A DNA stretch of 64,000 nt from JABSSA01 sp039984715 (GTDB lineage Bacteria; Pseudomonadota; Alphaproteobacteria; Rhodobacterales; Rhodobacteraceae). This document shows positions 9,451 through 18,264 of the stretch, piece after piece (the stretch's first letter is position 1; every line of letters starts with the position of its first letter). The notes beneath the pieces were generated by a model, which had not been told where the DNA came from, ran no database searches, and was given only the letters and a program-made list of their open reading frames with translations. A program made the position numbers and the translations under genes. The stretch covers positions 1 to 64,000 of the forward strand of contig JBDWUA010000019.1 in assembly GCA_039984715.1 (NCBI GenBank), given 5' to 3'.

Positions 9451-9474
9451 CACCCGGACCTGACGGCCCGAGTG
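9451..9474 (-). terminator. Intrinsic terminator between converging operons
   Basis: The ten-base arms 9451-9460 and 9465-9474 pair with a four-base loop; read as minus-strand RNA the two irregular positions become G-U wobbles. A T-rich run follows on the minus strand (9450 down to 9438). It therefore best fits the minus-strand operon 15387-9499 and may also stop transcripts from the plus operon. Confidence 0.6.
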
Positions 9475-9498
9475 CTGAAATTTGATCAATAAATCATT

Positions 9499-10872
9499 TC
9501 AAATTTGTGCAGTTTCGAGTTGCTGAAAGCTCAGAACATTGCTGTCAGTCTTTTGCCTTGAGGCTTCATGTTCTTCTTTTGCTTCTTTCATTTGGGTCAG
9601 AAGCATCGTGATGGTCCACGCCAGATCAATCAGCTCGGCCTTAGTATGGACAGGACTGATAAAGCCTGGCTCTTCGATTGACGGGGGCAGCATAAAGCCA
9701 CGCTGAGCCAGCCGGGCATGCAGTTTGCGGAACATGACAAAGTCCTGCATTTGAACATCTGACTTCGAACCCAATTGCGTTACTTTTGGACCAAGAAGCA
9801 TGGTAAACAACGAACCAATTCGATCGACATCATACGGCAATTTGGATTGTTTGAAACCGGCACGCAGTTCGGTTTCAAACACATGACCGAGCTCATCAAG
9901 GTCAGAATAAAAGTTCTTTTCTTCAACCATATCCATGACAGCAAGACCTGCCGCCATCGACAAAGCGTTACCCGCAAAAGTCCCACCTTGAAAGACCCCC
10001 CCGCTTTTGTCGAGATGGTCCATAATCTCGGCGCGGCCGCCATACATCCCAATGGGTGTTCCACCACCAATGATCTTGCCATATGTGATCAGATCGGGTG
10101 TCACGCCACACCAGTTGCTAACACTGCCAAGTTGGGTGCGATAACCGACGACAACTTCGTCAAAGATCAGAACCGCCTTGTTTGCGTCACACATCTGCCG
10201 CAGACCTTGCAGAAAGTTCGGAGCAGGGCGCACAAGCCCCATGTTGGTTGCGATAGGTTCCAAAACAATCGCGCCAATTTCGCCCGGGTGTTCCGCAAAT
10301 GCACGGGCCACACTATCAAGGTCGTTATACTGCAGCACAATGGTGTTCTGAACCACGGTCTTGTCGATGCCATTGTTGGAGTCAGCATTGCCGAAATCAC
10401 CTTTACTAAGATGGCCTTGCATGATGTCGGCGTGACCGTGATAGCAACCGTCAAACTTGATAATTGCTGCGCGCTTGGAATAAGCCTTAGCCAGCCGAAC
10501 TGCGCTCATCACGGCCTCTGTCCCGCTACACACGAACCGTAGTTTTTCGATGGCTGGTGTGTGGGCTTTGATCCGTTTTGCCAAATCATATTCAAGGGGC
10601 GTTCCGGCCGCATAAACTGTCCCTTTTTTGGCTTGTTCCGCAATGGCATGTGCGATCTTTGGCTGGCCGTGACCAAACAAGGCAGGCCCCAATCCACACA
10701 TCACGTCAAGGTAACGGTTCCCGTCGATATCAATGAGGTAACCGCCATCGCCGCGTTCGATATACAATGGATGGGTATCAACCTCAGAAAACTTGCGGAC
10801 GGGTGAGCTGACGCCACCGGGAAGCAATGCTTGACCTTCTTCGAACATTTTCTTCGATTTCGTATGCATCAT
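9499..10872 (-). CDS. Class III aminotransferase, glutamate-1-semialdehyde-aminomutase-like
   Basis: The 457-residue protein resembles HemL (glutamate-1-semialdehyde 2,1-aminomutase) from its first residues (LLPGGVSSPVRKF) through FVCSGTEAVMSAVRLAKAY, FDGCYHGHAD, D238 in DEVVVGYR and the PLP lysine K266 in TYGKIIGGGTP. Aminomutases of this kind move the amino group of an alpha-amino aldehyde to give an amino ketone. It is longer than HemL through a C-terminal tail and sits in an operon with an A-T-reductase NRPS, so it is more likely a pathway enzyme than the housekeeping haem enzyme. AAAGGAA precedes the ATG. Confidence 0.85.
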   Translation of the reverse strand: MMHTKSKKMFEEGQALLPGGVSSPVRKFSEVDTHPLYIERGDGGYLIDIDGNRYLDVMCGLGPALFGHGQPKIAHAIAEQAKKGTVYAAGTPLEYDLAKRIKAHTPAIEKLRFVCSGTEAVMSAVRLAKAYSKRAAIIKFDGCYHGHADIMQGHLSKGDFGNADSNNGIDKTVVQNTIVLQYNDLDSVARAFAEHPGEIGAIVLEPIATNMGLVRPAPNFLQGLRQMCDANKAVLIFDEVVVGYRTQLGSVSNWCGVTPDLITYGKIIGGGTPIGMYGGRAEIMDHLDKSGGVFQGGTFAGNALSMAAGLAVMDMVEEKNFYSDLDELGHVFETELRAGFKQSKLPYDVDRIGSLFTMLLGPKVTQLGSKSDVQMQDFVMFRKLHARLAQRGFMLPPSIEEPGFISPVHTKAELIDLAWTITMLLTQMKEAKEEHEASRQKTDSNVLSFQQLETAQI

Positions 10873-10913
10873 TTTTCTATTCCTTTAGAGGGGGTGAGAG
10901 TCGGGGAGATGGA

Positions 10914-13900
10914 TTAAGAGGTCGCCAATGACTGTAGGAACCGGCCAAGTGCCTTTTCCCTGAAGCCAATCGTGTCTTCTGCGATTTGAGAGGATGACAT
11001 GATACCGAATGAAGTACTGCATCGTTGTGTGCAGTCAGACAGAACGATTTGTTCTTTGGAAGTACCTGTCGGCTCTGGCAATAGAGCCGCAAGACGTTTG
11101 ACCGCATCTGATGCCGTTCCCGAGCCGACAGCGTTAGAAACCGCTGCGAAAAACTTGGCGTAAGAGATCGGTTCCATTTCCAGACCAACCGAAGCCGCGG
11201 CCTGACCAAAGTCGTGCATTGTCACGGATGTGGGCTGCAACAGATGGAAGCGGCGCCCCTGAGTACCGGGTTCCATAACAAGTTCGGTAATCATGGCGGC
11301 GACACAATCGACTGATGTGTAATCGAAAGCCGCCACATCGCTGGGGTAAGTTCCCAATTCCAGACATGCGCGTAGCAGGTAAGTCAACATTGCGGTCTGG
11401 TTTCCGGCACCTGTTGTGCGAGAGGCACCGATTTCGCCAAGCCGAATGATATTGGCGGAAACGCCTTGTTGGATTGCGCCGTCCAGCACGCCCTCGGCGG
11501 CCCATTTGGAAAGCCCGTACCCTTCAGATGGCAGATGCGTTTGGCTTACTGGATCTTTGTCGGAAATCACATCCTTGTCGGGCTTTGGCATTGCGGCAAA
11601 ACTGGATAGATGCTGCAAGATCTTGGGCCGACCTGTATTGCATAGATCAACGAGTCCCTGGATCAGCTTGGTGTTGACGCGGCGGTGGCCATCGTAACCT
11701 GCAAGGAAGTCCACTTTGGCCGCGCAATTGACAATAACGTCTGTGTCTTGCTCGATTGCTGCGATGGCCTCTGAGGATACGCCCATACCTGCACGCCCAA
11801 GGTCACCTGCCAGCACGTTTACCCGATCCAAAATGCCCGGTCGGTGTAAGCGATAGGTCTGCAACGTTTGACGCAATCGTTTTTTGGCCGTTGCATCATC
11901 TGCAGCGCGCACCACCACCGTGACCGGAATAGTGAGTTTTTCGGTCAGGTGAGCCAAAACATGCGCACCAATAAACCCTGTCGGGCCAAGAACCAAAATG
12001 CCCTTTGGTGTCTGATCATCACGGGTTTGGATATTGGCTATCATGCTCGAAGCAGCGGCATCCTGCCGTGCTTTCGACGTGTCTTTGTCGCGCCGATTGT
12101 GAGCACCATCGCCCCGGTTTGGATCTGTGACAAAAGCCAAGAATTCATCAAATTGGGCATGATCGTAAAGATCGCTGCTGTTGATCGAAATCGAAAAGCG
12201 CTCGTCCATTTCCATGCAAACCGCAAGCGCCATCAATGAATCGCCACCCAGCTTGAAAAAGTCGCTGGTCCCGTCAATTTCTGGAACGCCAAGCTGACTG
12301 CGCCACAAGTTCTTCAACGAGGTCTCGCAAAGCGTCCTGGAAACATTGCCCTTTGCGACCTTGAATAGCGCACCTGCTTGTTGCACCAAAAGTTTCCGGT
12401 CGATTTTCGCATTTGGCGTACGCGGCATCTTGTTAAGATACACAAGCTTGGAGGGCCGATGCCCTTTCGGCAGTATGTCCTGCAACCAAGTTCGCAGGAC
12501 AGTTGGGTCCAGCTCTGTTCCGGTGTAAAAAGCAACGATCCGCTTTCCACCATTTGGTAGCGAAATTGCGACGGCCTTGGCTTCTTTGACTTCTGGGTGT
12601 GACGTCAATGCGCCTTCGATCTCGGTTAGTTCAATGCGGATGCCGTTGATTTTGACCTGAAAGTCCTGACGCCCTAAATAGACCAGATGCCCTTCGGGAG
12701 AGAGTTTACCAATGTCGCCAGTCTTATACATGACAGACGCTGGAATTTGCGGTTGGTCAATGTACGCCAGCGACGCTTTTGTCTTTTCAGGATTGTTAAG
12801 ATAACCGGCCCCAAGACATGTGCCGCCAACGTAAATTTCTCCCGGCGTATCGAAAGAAACCGGGTTTCCTGCCTCATCCATCACTGCGGCGATTGTATTG
12901 GCAATGGGTTTGCCGATCGGCACGTTCATCACTTCTTTGCCAGTGATCTCGTGGAATACACTTCCGATCGAGGCTTCGGTTGGGCCGTAGGTGTTGATCA
13001 GTTGAACATGTGGCATCAGGGCCTTGAACCGTGCGCAAGCGCGCGGGTTCACCTCTTCGCCGCCAAGCAACAACGTTTTGAGGCTTTTGATTTTTTCAAA
13101 TGCCTTTGGGTCGCGTTCAATGCGGTCCACCATCAAATTGAATACGCTGGGCACAAAGTCGGACATGGTAACGCCGTGATCCGCGATTATGTTCAGAACT
13201 TCATCAAGTTCAAAAACAGCAGCGCGTTTAGGCACAACTACAGTGCCGCCGCCCGCAAGAGGCCACAAAATTTGCCACATGGAGCTGTCGAAAACCTGTT
13301 TTGAGTTTTGCAAAACTACGTGTTTCTTGGGGTCGCCAAACCGGTCGGTCATCACACTGACCCGGTTCAGAAGCCCTTTGTGCAAGTTCAAAGCGCATTT
13401 TGGCGTGCCCGTCGTGCCGGAAGTGAAAAAGCCGTAGATCAAGTCATCTTGAAGTACGTTAGGCAACACAATCGAATTGCTGGTATTCTGAGTTTCCAAA
13501 GGCAAAAGAATAGTTTGGTAGGGCGCATCGAATTCTGGCAAAGCGGTTTTGGTTGATATCAGCAGGGGTTTTTCCAAAGCGCCAATCACGGTGCTAAGCC
13601 GATCTGTTGGCCAATCGGGATCTATGGGCACAAAAGGCAACCCCGCCCGCATGGTTGCCGTCAGCGCAAGGATCAATTCCAGACCGTTTGGGAGGACCAG
13701 GGCTGCAAATTTTGCGTGGGTTTTTTGTGCTTGTTGCAACAACGTGGCGGCGAGCAGTTCAGATTGCACGTCGAGTTGTGCATAGGTGATATTTTCTTTT
13801 CCAAACTTCGCAGCAACGCCTGTTGGATTTGTTTTCGCCTGTAGAGCGATCAACTGCGGAATTGTTGACGTTGGATCCAAAGGCATAGATGGCCCAACAA

Positions 13901-13991
13901 GAACGGAAAGGGCGTCCGAAACTCGATGTTTGGGCGGGTGCACCCGAACTTTTGTGCTGTCTTTAGTCTTAATTTCGTTAAGAAGAGTCAT
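10914..13991 (-). CDS. Single-module NRPS: adenylation, carrier, thioester reductase (A-T-R)
   Basis: The 1025-residue enzyme has an adenylation domain with TSGTTGTPK (190-198), FDSSMW (234-239, with Asp235, the residue that usually binds the alpha-amino group), NTYGPTEAS (333-341), YKTGD (422-426) and catalytic Lys529 in NAKIDRK. A carrier domain follows with LGGDSL (phosphopantetheine Ser585). Then comes a short-chain-dehydrogenase-type reductase with GPTGFIGAHVL (669-679) and Y825xxxK829. There is no condensation domain. This A-T-R layout, known from Lys2 and related reductases, activates one amino acid and releases it as an aldehyde or alcohol. It requires a phosphopantetheinyl transferase, not seen in the window. 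It lies between two class III aminotransferases in one operon. Confidence 0.92.
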   Translation of the reverse strand: MTLLNEIKTKDSTKVRVHPPKHRVSDALSVLVGPSMPLDPTSTIPQLIALQAKTNPTGVAAKFGKENITYAQLDVQSELLAATLLQQAQKTHAKFAALVLPNGLELILALTATMRAGLPFVPIDPDWPTDRLSTVIGALEKPLLISTKTALPEFDAPYQTILLPLETQNTSNSIVLPNVLQDDLIYGFFTSGTTGTPKCALNLHKGLLNRVSVMTDRFGDPKKHVVLQNSKQVFDSSMWQILWPLAGGGTVVVPKRAAVFELDEVLNIIADHGVTMSDFVPSVFNLMVDRIERDPKAFEKIKSLKTLLLGGEEVNPRACARFKALMPHVQLINTYGPTEASIGSVFHEITGKEVMNVPIGKPIANTIAAVMDEAGNPVSFDTPGEIYVGGTCLGAGYLNNPEKTKASLAYIDQPQIPASVMYKTGDIGKLSPEGHLVYLGRQDFQVKINGIRIELTEIEGALTSHPEVKEAKAVAISLPNGGKRIVAFYTGTELDPTVLRTWLQDILPKGHRPSKLVYLNKMPRTPNAKIDRKLLVQQAGALFKVAKGNVSRTLCETSLKNLWRSQLGVPEIDGTSDFFKLGGDSLMALAVCMEMDERFSISINSSDLYDHAQFDEFLAFVTDPNRGDGAHNRRDKDTSKARQDAAASSMIANIQTRDDQTPKGILVLGPTGFIGAHVLAHLTEKLTIPVTVVVRAADDATAKKRLRQTLQTYRLHRPGILDRVNVLAGDLGRAGMGVSSEAIAAIEQDTDVIVNCAAKVDFLAGYDGHRRVNTKLIQGLVDLCNTGRPKILQHLSSFAAMPKPDKDVISDKDPVSQTHLPSEGYGLSKWAAEGVLDGAIQQGVSANIIRLGEIGASRTTGAGNQTAMLTYLLRACLELGTYPSDVAAFDYTSVDCVAAMITELVMEPGTQGRRFHLLQPTSVTMHDFGQAAASVGLEMEPISYAKFFAAVSNAVGSGTASDAVKRLAALLPEPTGTSKEQIVLSDCTQRCSTSFGIMSSSQIAEDTIGFREKALGRFLQSLATS

Positions 13992-14013
13992 GGCTTTGGT
14001 CTCCGGTGGGAAT

Positions 14014-15387
14014 TTAAATGAGTTTCATGTCGCGTATCGCGAACAGCGACGCCTTCACTGCATCCACAATCATGTCGACATCGGTGTCGTTATGCGCATG
14101 AGACAGAAAGGCTAGATGTATGGCGGGAACCAAAACGCCGTAATTGAGTAGTTCCACGTAAAAGGCGCGTTCCGCAAAGGAGCCGCGATTGTTGAGGTCG
14201 CGGAAACTGCGGATGCGTTCTGACTGAAAGTGAAAGCAGATCAGCGACCCGGCGTTTACGGCTTGAAAGGGAAATTCGTTGTCTTGCGCGAAGGTGTTGA
14301 TGTCCTTCACAAGCCGATCGCTGCGGGCATTCAAGGCTGGGTAGATGATGTCCCGGTCCTTGGATAACGTGCCAAGTGCGCCAACGCCGGCGGCCATAGT
14401 CAATGGGTTACCGTTAAAAGTTCCGCCAAAGAACACGCCCGAGTCTGTGCTGACAGACTTGAACCCTTCCATGATGGCGCGCGGCCCTGCGATGGCACCA
14501 ACGGGCAGGCCACCCCCTATGGACTTTCCGTAAACTGTAAAGTCGGGCGTCAGCTCAAAGACTTCCTGTGCACCGCCATAGGCAAGACGAAAACCAGACA
14601 CAACTTCATCAAACAGACAGAGAACATTGCAGTCATGGCAAACCTGAATCAATTCTGCCAACCATTCTTTATTGTCTAAAGAAGGATTGTTGTTTTGGAC
14701 CGGCTGCACACAAACTAGTGCAAGATCGTCTTTATTTTCGCGGATCTGATCAAAAGCGGCGGGGTGACAATAGGGCAATGCGATTGCGGATTCATCGCGC
14801 ACCCAGCTCGGAATGCCCGCGCCGTCCAACACCGCACGCGGTTTTGTCACGCAGCTTGTCGGATCCACTTTGACCAAGGCATAGTCATGTGCACCGTGGT
14901 AGGCGCCGTCGAAGACACCAATCTTTGCTTTTCCAGTTATCGCGCGGGCCAAACGAAACGCGTACATCGTGGCTTCGGTGCCTGAATTGCAGAACGCGAT
15001 CTGTTCATTGTTGGGTCGTGCGGCCGCGATCAGATCTGCCAGCTGGAATTGCAACTGGTTGTGAATGCCAAAGTGCCAGCCCTTCCCGGCTTGCTCTTTA
15101 ATTGCGGCTTCAACGCTTCGTGGACGAAGTCCCAGGACATGCGCCCCAAAACCCATTGTCAAATCGATATAGCTGTTGCCGTCCACATCGATAAGTCGAC
15201 ACCCGTCAGCGCGCTCTATATATACAGGGCAATCAAAATCCACTGTTTGCACGACTTCGAGAGCCAGCGTTTCAGATGCTTTTTCCTCAAGGTGCATGCT
15301 GGTGGGGATGCGTGCGCGGAACGCATCAACAGAGTAATCCAACATGCTGGCGGCATTAACGAGGTCTTTGTCCGAAAGGTCTTTCAT
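14014..15387 (-). CDS. Class III aminotransferase, second copy type
   Basis: A 457-residue fold-type I PLP enzyme with AFCNSGTEATMYAFRLARA, FDGAYHGAHDYA, D260 in FDEVVSGFR and PLP lysine K288 in TVYGKSIGGGLPVGA. It is clearly diverged from the enzyme at 9499-10872. The usual VEP block after the central strand reads VQPVQNNNPS, with Gln in place of Glu. It is first in the minus operon, with AGGAG before the ATG and a promoter region at 15388-15502 shared with the divergent amidase. It may transaminate or isomerise an amino aldehyde or ketone made by the A-T-R enzyme (inference). Confidence 0.85.
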   Translation of the reverse strand: MKDLSDKDLVNAASMLDYSVDAFRARIPTSMHLEEKASETLALEVVQTVDFDCPVYIERADGCRLIDVDGNSYIDLTMGFGAHVLGLRPRSVEAAIKEQAGKGWHFGIHNQLQFQLADLIAAARPNNEQIAFCNSGTEATMYAFRLARAITGKAKIGVFDGAYHGAHDYALVKVDPTSCVTKPRAVLDGAGIPSWVRDESAIALPYCHPAAFDQIRENKDDLALVCVQPVQNNNPSLDNKEWLAELIQVCHDCNVLCLFDEVVSGFRLAYGGAQEVFELTPDFTVYGKSIGGGLPVGAIAGPRAIMEGFKSVSTDSGVFFGGTFNGNPLTMAAGVGALGTLSKDRDIIYPALNARSDRLVKDINTFAQDNEFPFQAVNAGSLICFHFQSERIRSFRDLNNRGSFAERAFYVELLNYGVLVPAIHLAFLSHAHNDTDVDMIVDAVKASLFAIRDMKLI

Positions 15388-15418
15388 GGGATTCTCCTGT
15401 GCTTTTGATCACAATATA

Positions 15419-15458
15419 CACTTTAGGAGAAAAAGATAGATTAAAGTGGATTAAAGTG
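15419..15458. promoter_or_regulatory. Candidate operator in the divergent promoter
   Basis: CACTTTA (15419-15425) faces two direct copies of TAAAGTG (15442-15448 and 15452-15458). The block ACTTTAGGAGAAAAA (15420-15434) recurs with one change (ACTTTAAGAGAAAAA) at 17603-17617, in front of the GNAT gene and next to the XRE-cupin regulator gene. The shared motif is a plausible site for that regulator; this is inference. Confidence 0.45.
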
Positions 15459-15502
15459 ACATAAATCCACTATCGAACAAAATATTCATATGGAGAGATA
15501 CG

Positions 15503-16861
15503 ATGCCTGATACCTTACCTGCAGTGAAATCAATGGCTTCCATGTACAGGACACAGTCTTTGTCACCTGAAACTGTTGTGAGTTCTTGCCTTGAACGGAT
15601 CGATTCTTTGAATGCTTCTTTAAATGCCTTCTGTGTCGTCGATGCAGATTCTGCATTGGAGCAAGCAAGGCTTTCGGCAAAACGGTGGAGCATGGGCGAC
15701 CCCAAAAGCGAGATCGATGGGGTGCCTGTATCAATCAAGGATGTAATGCCCGCAGCCGGGTGGCCTCTTTATTATGGATCACGCACAAGCGGTGAAGTGC
15801 CCATTGCACATCAGGACTGTGAGATCGTTGCCCACCTGCGTCGACTGGGCGCGATAATTCTTGGGGCAACCACAACATGTGAATTTGGTTGGAAAGGGGT
15901 GACCGACAATCCACGTTACGGCGTGACGCGCAACCCAGTTAACCCAAATTATTCGTCCGGGGGCAGCAGTGGCGGCGCGGGCGTAGCAACAGCAACTGGA
16001 ATGGCTAGCGTCAACATTGGCACGGATGGAGGCGGATCTATCCGAATCCCGGCCAGCTTCTGTGGCGTCTTCGGTCTGAAGCCCAGCTGGGGCCGGTTCA
16101 GTGCCTCGGCGGCGTCCCCCCTAACGCATCTGGCCCATAGCGGGCCGTTGACCCGAAACGCGCAGGATTGTGATCACTTTCTTAAGGCTTGGCTCGGGCC
16201 TCAATGGCGAACGATAGAAGCCCCCAGCAAGCGGCCGCTGCGCGTCGCATGGAGCCTGGCGCCGGAAGCTGCTGATGTAGATCCAACTGTCAAACACGTG
16301 TTCTATGAACAGCTCGAGACTCTGCGGTCAGCCGGTTACAACCTTGAGCGTGTACCGGCGGATTTTCTGTCGACAAGACGCAGTTTTGAAGTTTTGTGGA
16401 TGGCGGGTTTTGCTGCTTGGCTGAGCGACATGCCCAAACCGCAGCGGGCAAAATTGGACCCGGGGCTGGCTTTGCTGCTTGAGCGTGCCTCGAACCTTAC
16501 TGCGGAGGATGTGACCGACGCTCATCAGGCCCGCATCGCCAGTAAATTAAAGGCAGGCGCGTTTTTTCAGCGATATGACGTATTGCTGACGCCAACAGTA
16601 TCTGCCCCCCCTTTGCCTGTTGGTATGGACCATGCGCAAGACCCTGACGGCGATTGGTGGGATTGGGCGCCCTTTAGTCATCCGATGAATATAACAGGGC
16701 TGCCCGCAGCGTCTGTCCCAATTGGCGTTACGGAGGGTGGATTGCCCGTTGGAATGCAGGTCGCAGCTGGGCAAAGCAGAGACGAAAGTATTGTTTCATT
16801 CTGCGCCAAGCTTGACAAGATGAAAACAGAGCGTCGCGAGCGCATGCTGGAATTAGCCTGA
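15503..16861 (+). CDS. Amidase-signature-family hydrolase
   Basis: The 452-residue protein carries the amidase signature GGSSGGAG followed by DGGGSIRIPA, and the catalytic triad Lys79, cis-Ser155 and nucleophile Ser179, with the 24-residue spacing usual for the family. It hydrolyses, or sometimes forms, an amide bond. GGAGAG precedes the ATG. It is transcribed divergently from the aminotransferase/NRPS operon and convergently with the regulator at 16853, overlapping its end by 9 bases. A role in trimming or releasing a pathway amide is likely, but the substrate is unknown. Confidence 0.88.
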   Translation: MPDTLPAVKSMASMYRTQSLSPETVVSSCLERIDSLNASLNAFCVVDADSALEQARLSAKRWSMGDPKSEIDGVPVSIKDVMPAAGWPLYYGSRTSGEVPIAHQDCEIVAHLRRLGAIILGATTTCEFGWKGVTDNPRYGVTRNPVNPNYSSGGSSGGAGVATATGMASVNIGTDGGGSIRIPASFCGVFGLKPSWGRFSASAASPLTHLAHSGPLTRNAQDCDHFLKAWLGPQWRTIEAPSKRPLRVAWSLAPEAADVDPTVKHVFYEQLETLRSAGYNLERVPADFLSTRRSFEVLWMAGFAAWLSDMPKPQRAKLDPGLALLLERASNLTAEDVTDAHQARIASKLKAGAFFQRYDVLLTPTVSAPPLPVGMDHAQDPDGDWWDWAPFSHPMNITGLPAASVPIGVTEGGLPVGMQVAAGQSRDESIVSFCAKLDKMKTERRERMLELA

Positions 16862-17485
16862 GTTGATCCAAAGAATGATGGCGTCTTCTTGACCTTTGGA
16901 CAAGAAGGCGTGCCCCATCCGGCTATCAATATAGACAGAGTCACCTTTAGCTAATTCTAAGGGCTCGTACCATTCCGAATAAAACAAGACAGTCCCGCTG
17001 AGAACAAACACGAAGTCGTCGGAGTTGTGCCGGTCCCATTCGCTAAACTCCGCAATGTCACGTGTCTTTAGTCGCACCACAAACGGCAGCATGACCTTTT
17101 GAGCGAGCTCTGATGCGTGGCTTTGAATCGCGTAGTTCATGTTCTCTGTTTCCGTCGCCTCGGCGGCACGCGTGACGGAGCGACGCCCGACAGGGGTTTG
17201 GTCGCTTGGTGTACCCAACAATTCGACCGTAGATATACCAAAGCCGGCAGCAATTTTCACGATGACATCCAATGTCGGCGACACTTGGCTTTTTTCGATT
17301 TTCGAAAGTGCAGACCGGGAGACGCTGCTGCTTTCGGACAATCCGTCCAATGTCCATCCATGTGATTTGCGTAGAGCCAAAATGCGCCCACCAAGATCGA
17401 TTTCTTTTTTTGCAGACGGACCGTTTGTGGCGGACCCAGTGTTCCCAGTCGGCCGATTTCCGAAAGTCGAATTCATCTCATCCAT
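16853..17485 (-). CDS. XRE-cupin transcriptional regulator
   Basis: The 210-residue protein has an XRE-type helix-turn-helix at about 31-85 (LRKSHGWTLDGLSESSSVSR then SALSKIEKSQVSPTLDVIVK) and a C-terminal cupin at about 140-208 (FVFVLSGTVLFYSEW, LAKGDSVYIDSRMGHAFLS). Proteins of this class (PuuR/SutR-like) sense a small molecule such as an amine or amino-acid derivative in the cupin. It is divergent from the GNAT gene. A motif shared between its own promoter region and that at 15420 makes it the probable local regulator. Confidence 0.9.
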   Translation of the reverse strand: MDEMNSTFGNRPTGNTGSATNGPSAKKEIDLGGRILALRKSHGWTLDGLSESSSVSRSALSKIEKSQVSPTLDVIVKIAAGFGISTVELLGTPSDQTPVGRRSVTRAAEATETENMNYAIQSHASELAQKVMLPFVVRLKTRDIAEFSEWDRHNSDDFVFVLSGTVLFYSEWYEPLELAKGDSVYIDSRMGHAFLSKGQEDAIILWINSG

Positions 17486-17602
17486 CCTCTAACTCATTCC
17501 AAGAATCTGGCACAAGCCTACTCGGCCTTCAAGTGCAGCCTCACATGCTTAACACGATTTTACATTTTATGAACAGAAATGTGTTGTTTGGTGCTAAAAT
17601 TT

Positions 17603-17633
17603 ACTTTAAGAGAAAAATGGTAGTTTAGGAGAA
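17603..17633. promoter_or_regulatory. Second candidate operator, before the GNAT gene
   Basis: ACTTTAAGAGAAAAA at 17603-17617 matches 15420-15434 in 14 of 15 bases. A partial copy, GTTTAGGAGAA (17623-17633), follows and contains the AGGAG ribosome-binding site of the gene at 17638, so a bound regulator could cover both promoter and translation start. Confidence 0.4.
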
Positions 17634-17637
17634 TATC

Positions 17638-18261
17638 ATGAATGTTCCTGTAACACACTGGCCTTTAGATGCTGATGAACTGAGCAATTACCCTGCCTGT
17701 CCTGATAAAAGCTGGGATTGCGCAGATAATATGCCGCAAAAGCCGAATCTGAAACCGAAGGCACCCAGCAAAGAAACATCTTATGCCCGCCACGCGGCAT
17801 TGTATGATCTGCATGCAATCTACCAGTTCATTATCGATCTGGCCCTTGAGGAAGGGTACGACCGTTCGGAACTGAAATTGACCGAAGCGGATCTGAAGGA
17901 TGCGATTTTTGGCTTTGAACCGCTCGCCTATGCGTATGTCGCAGAACACCAAGGCGAAACGGTTGGCTTTGCAATCTGTTATCGCACGTTTTCGACAATG
18001 CTGGCGCGTCCGGGAATGCATCTGGACGACCTCTACATTGCCCCAAACTACAGAGGTGCTGGCCTTGGTCAAGCACTCCTGAAGGTGATTGAGCACGACA
18101 CTGCGCGAAAAGGTTTTGCGCGCCTTGAATGGTGGGTGCTCGAAACAAACGCACCTGCACAGAAATTCTACAAAAAGCTGGGAGCAGACCGCGTTCCCGA
18201 AGTTCAAGTTTACCGCATGACTCACATCAACACGCCTACGGGCAATCAGAAAGAGAGTTAA
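17638..18261 (+). CDS. GNAT-family N-acetyltransferase
   Basis: A 207-residue protein whose C-terminal two thirds is a GNAT domain; the acetyl-CoA pyrophosphate loop is LYIAPNYRGAGLGQALL, followed by NAPAQKFYKKLGA. The overall pattern is close to diamine acetyltransferases. The first 50 residues are an extra tail with CPDKSWDC (20-27 region) of unknown role. AGGAG precedes the ATG. It lies 3 bases before the DMT transporter gene, with which it forms an operon. It may acetylate an amine intermediate or protect the host from it (inference). Confidence 0.87.
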   Translation: MNVPVTHWPLDADELSNYPACPDKSWDCADNMPQKPNLKPKAPSKETSYARHAALYDLHAIYQFIIDLALEEGYDRSELKLTEADLKDAIFGFEPLAYAYVAEHQGETVGFAICYRTFSTMLARPGMHLDDLYIAPNYRGAGLGQALLKVIEHDTARKGFARLEWWVLETNAPAQKFYKKLGADRVPEVQVYRMTHINTPTGNQKES

Positions 18262-18264
18262 ATC

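Noticed and set aside
9775..10542. A 255-codon plus-strand frame
   Set aside because: Antisense to the class III aminotransferase gene and without domain features.
9499..10872. Housekeeping hemL
   Set aside because: The match is to the superfamily, but the operon with an A-T-R NRPS and a second class III enzyme and the extended C-terminus argue for a pathway enzyme; I leave the symbol empty.
12687..13304. A 205-codon plus-strand frame
   Set aside because: Antisense to the NRPS adenylation domain with no family match.
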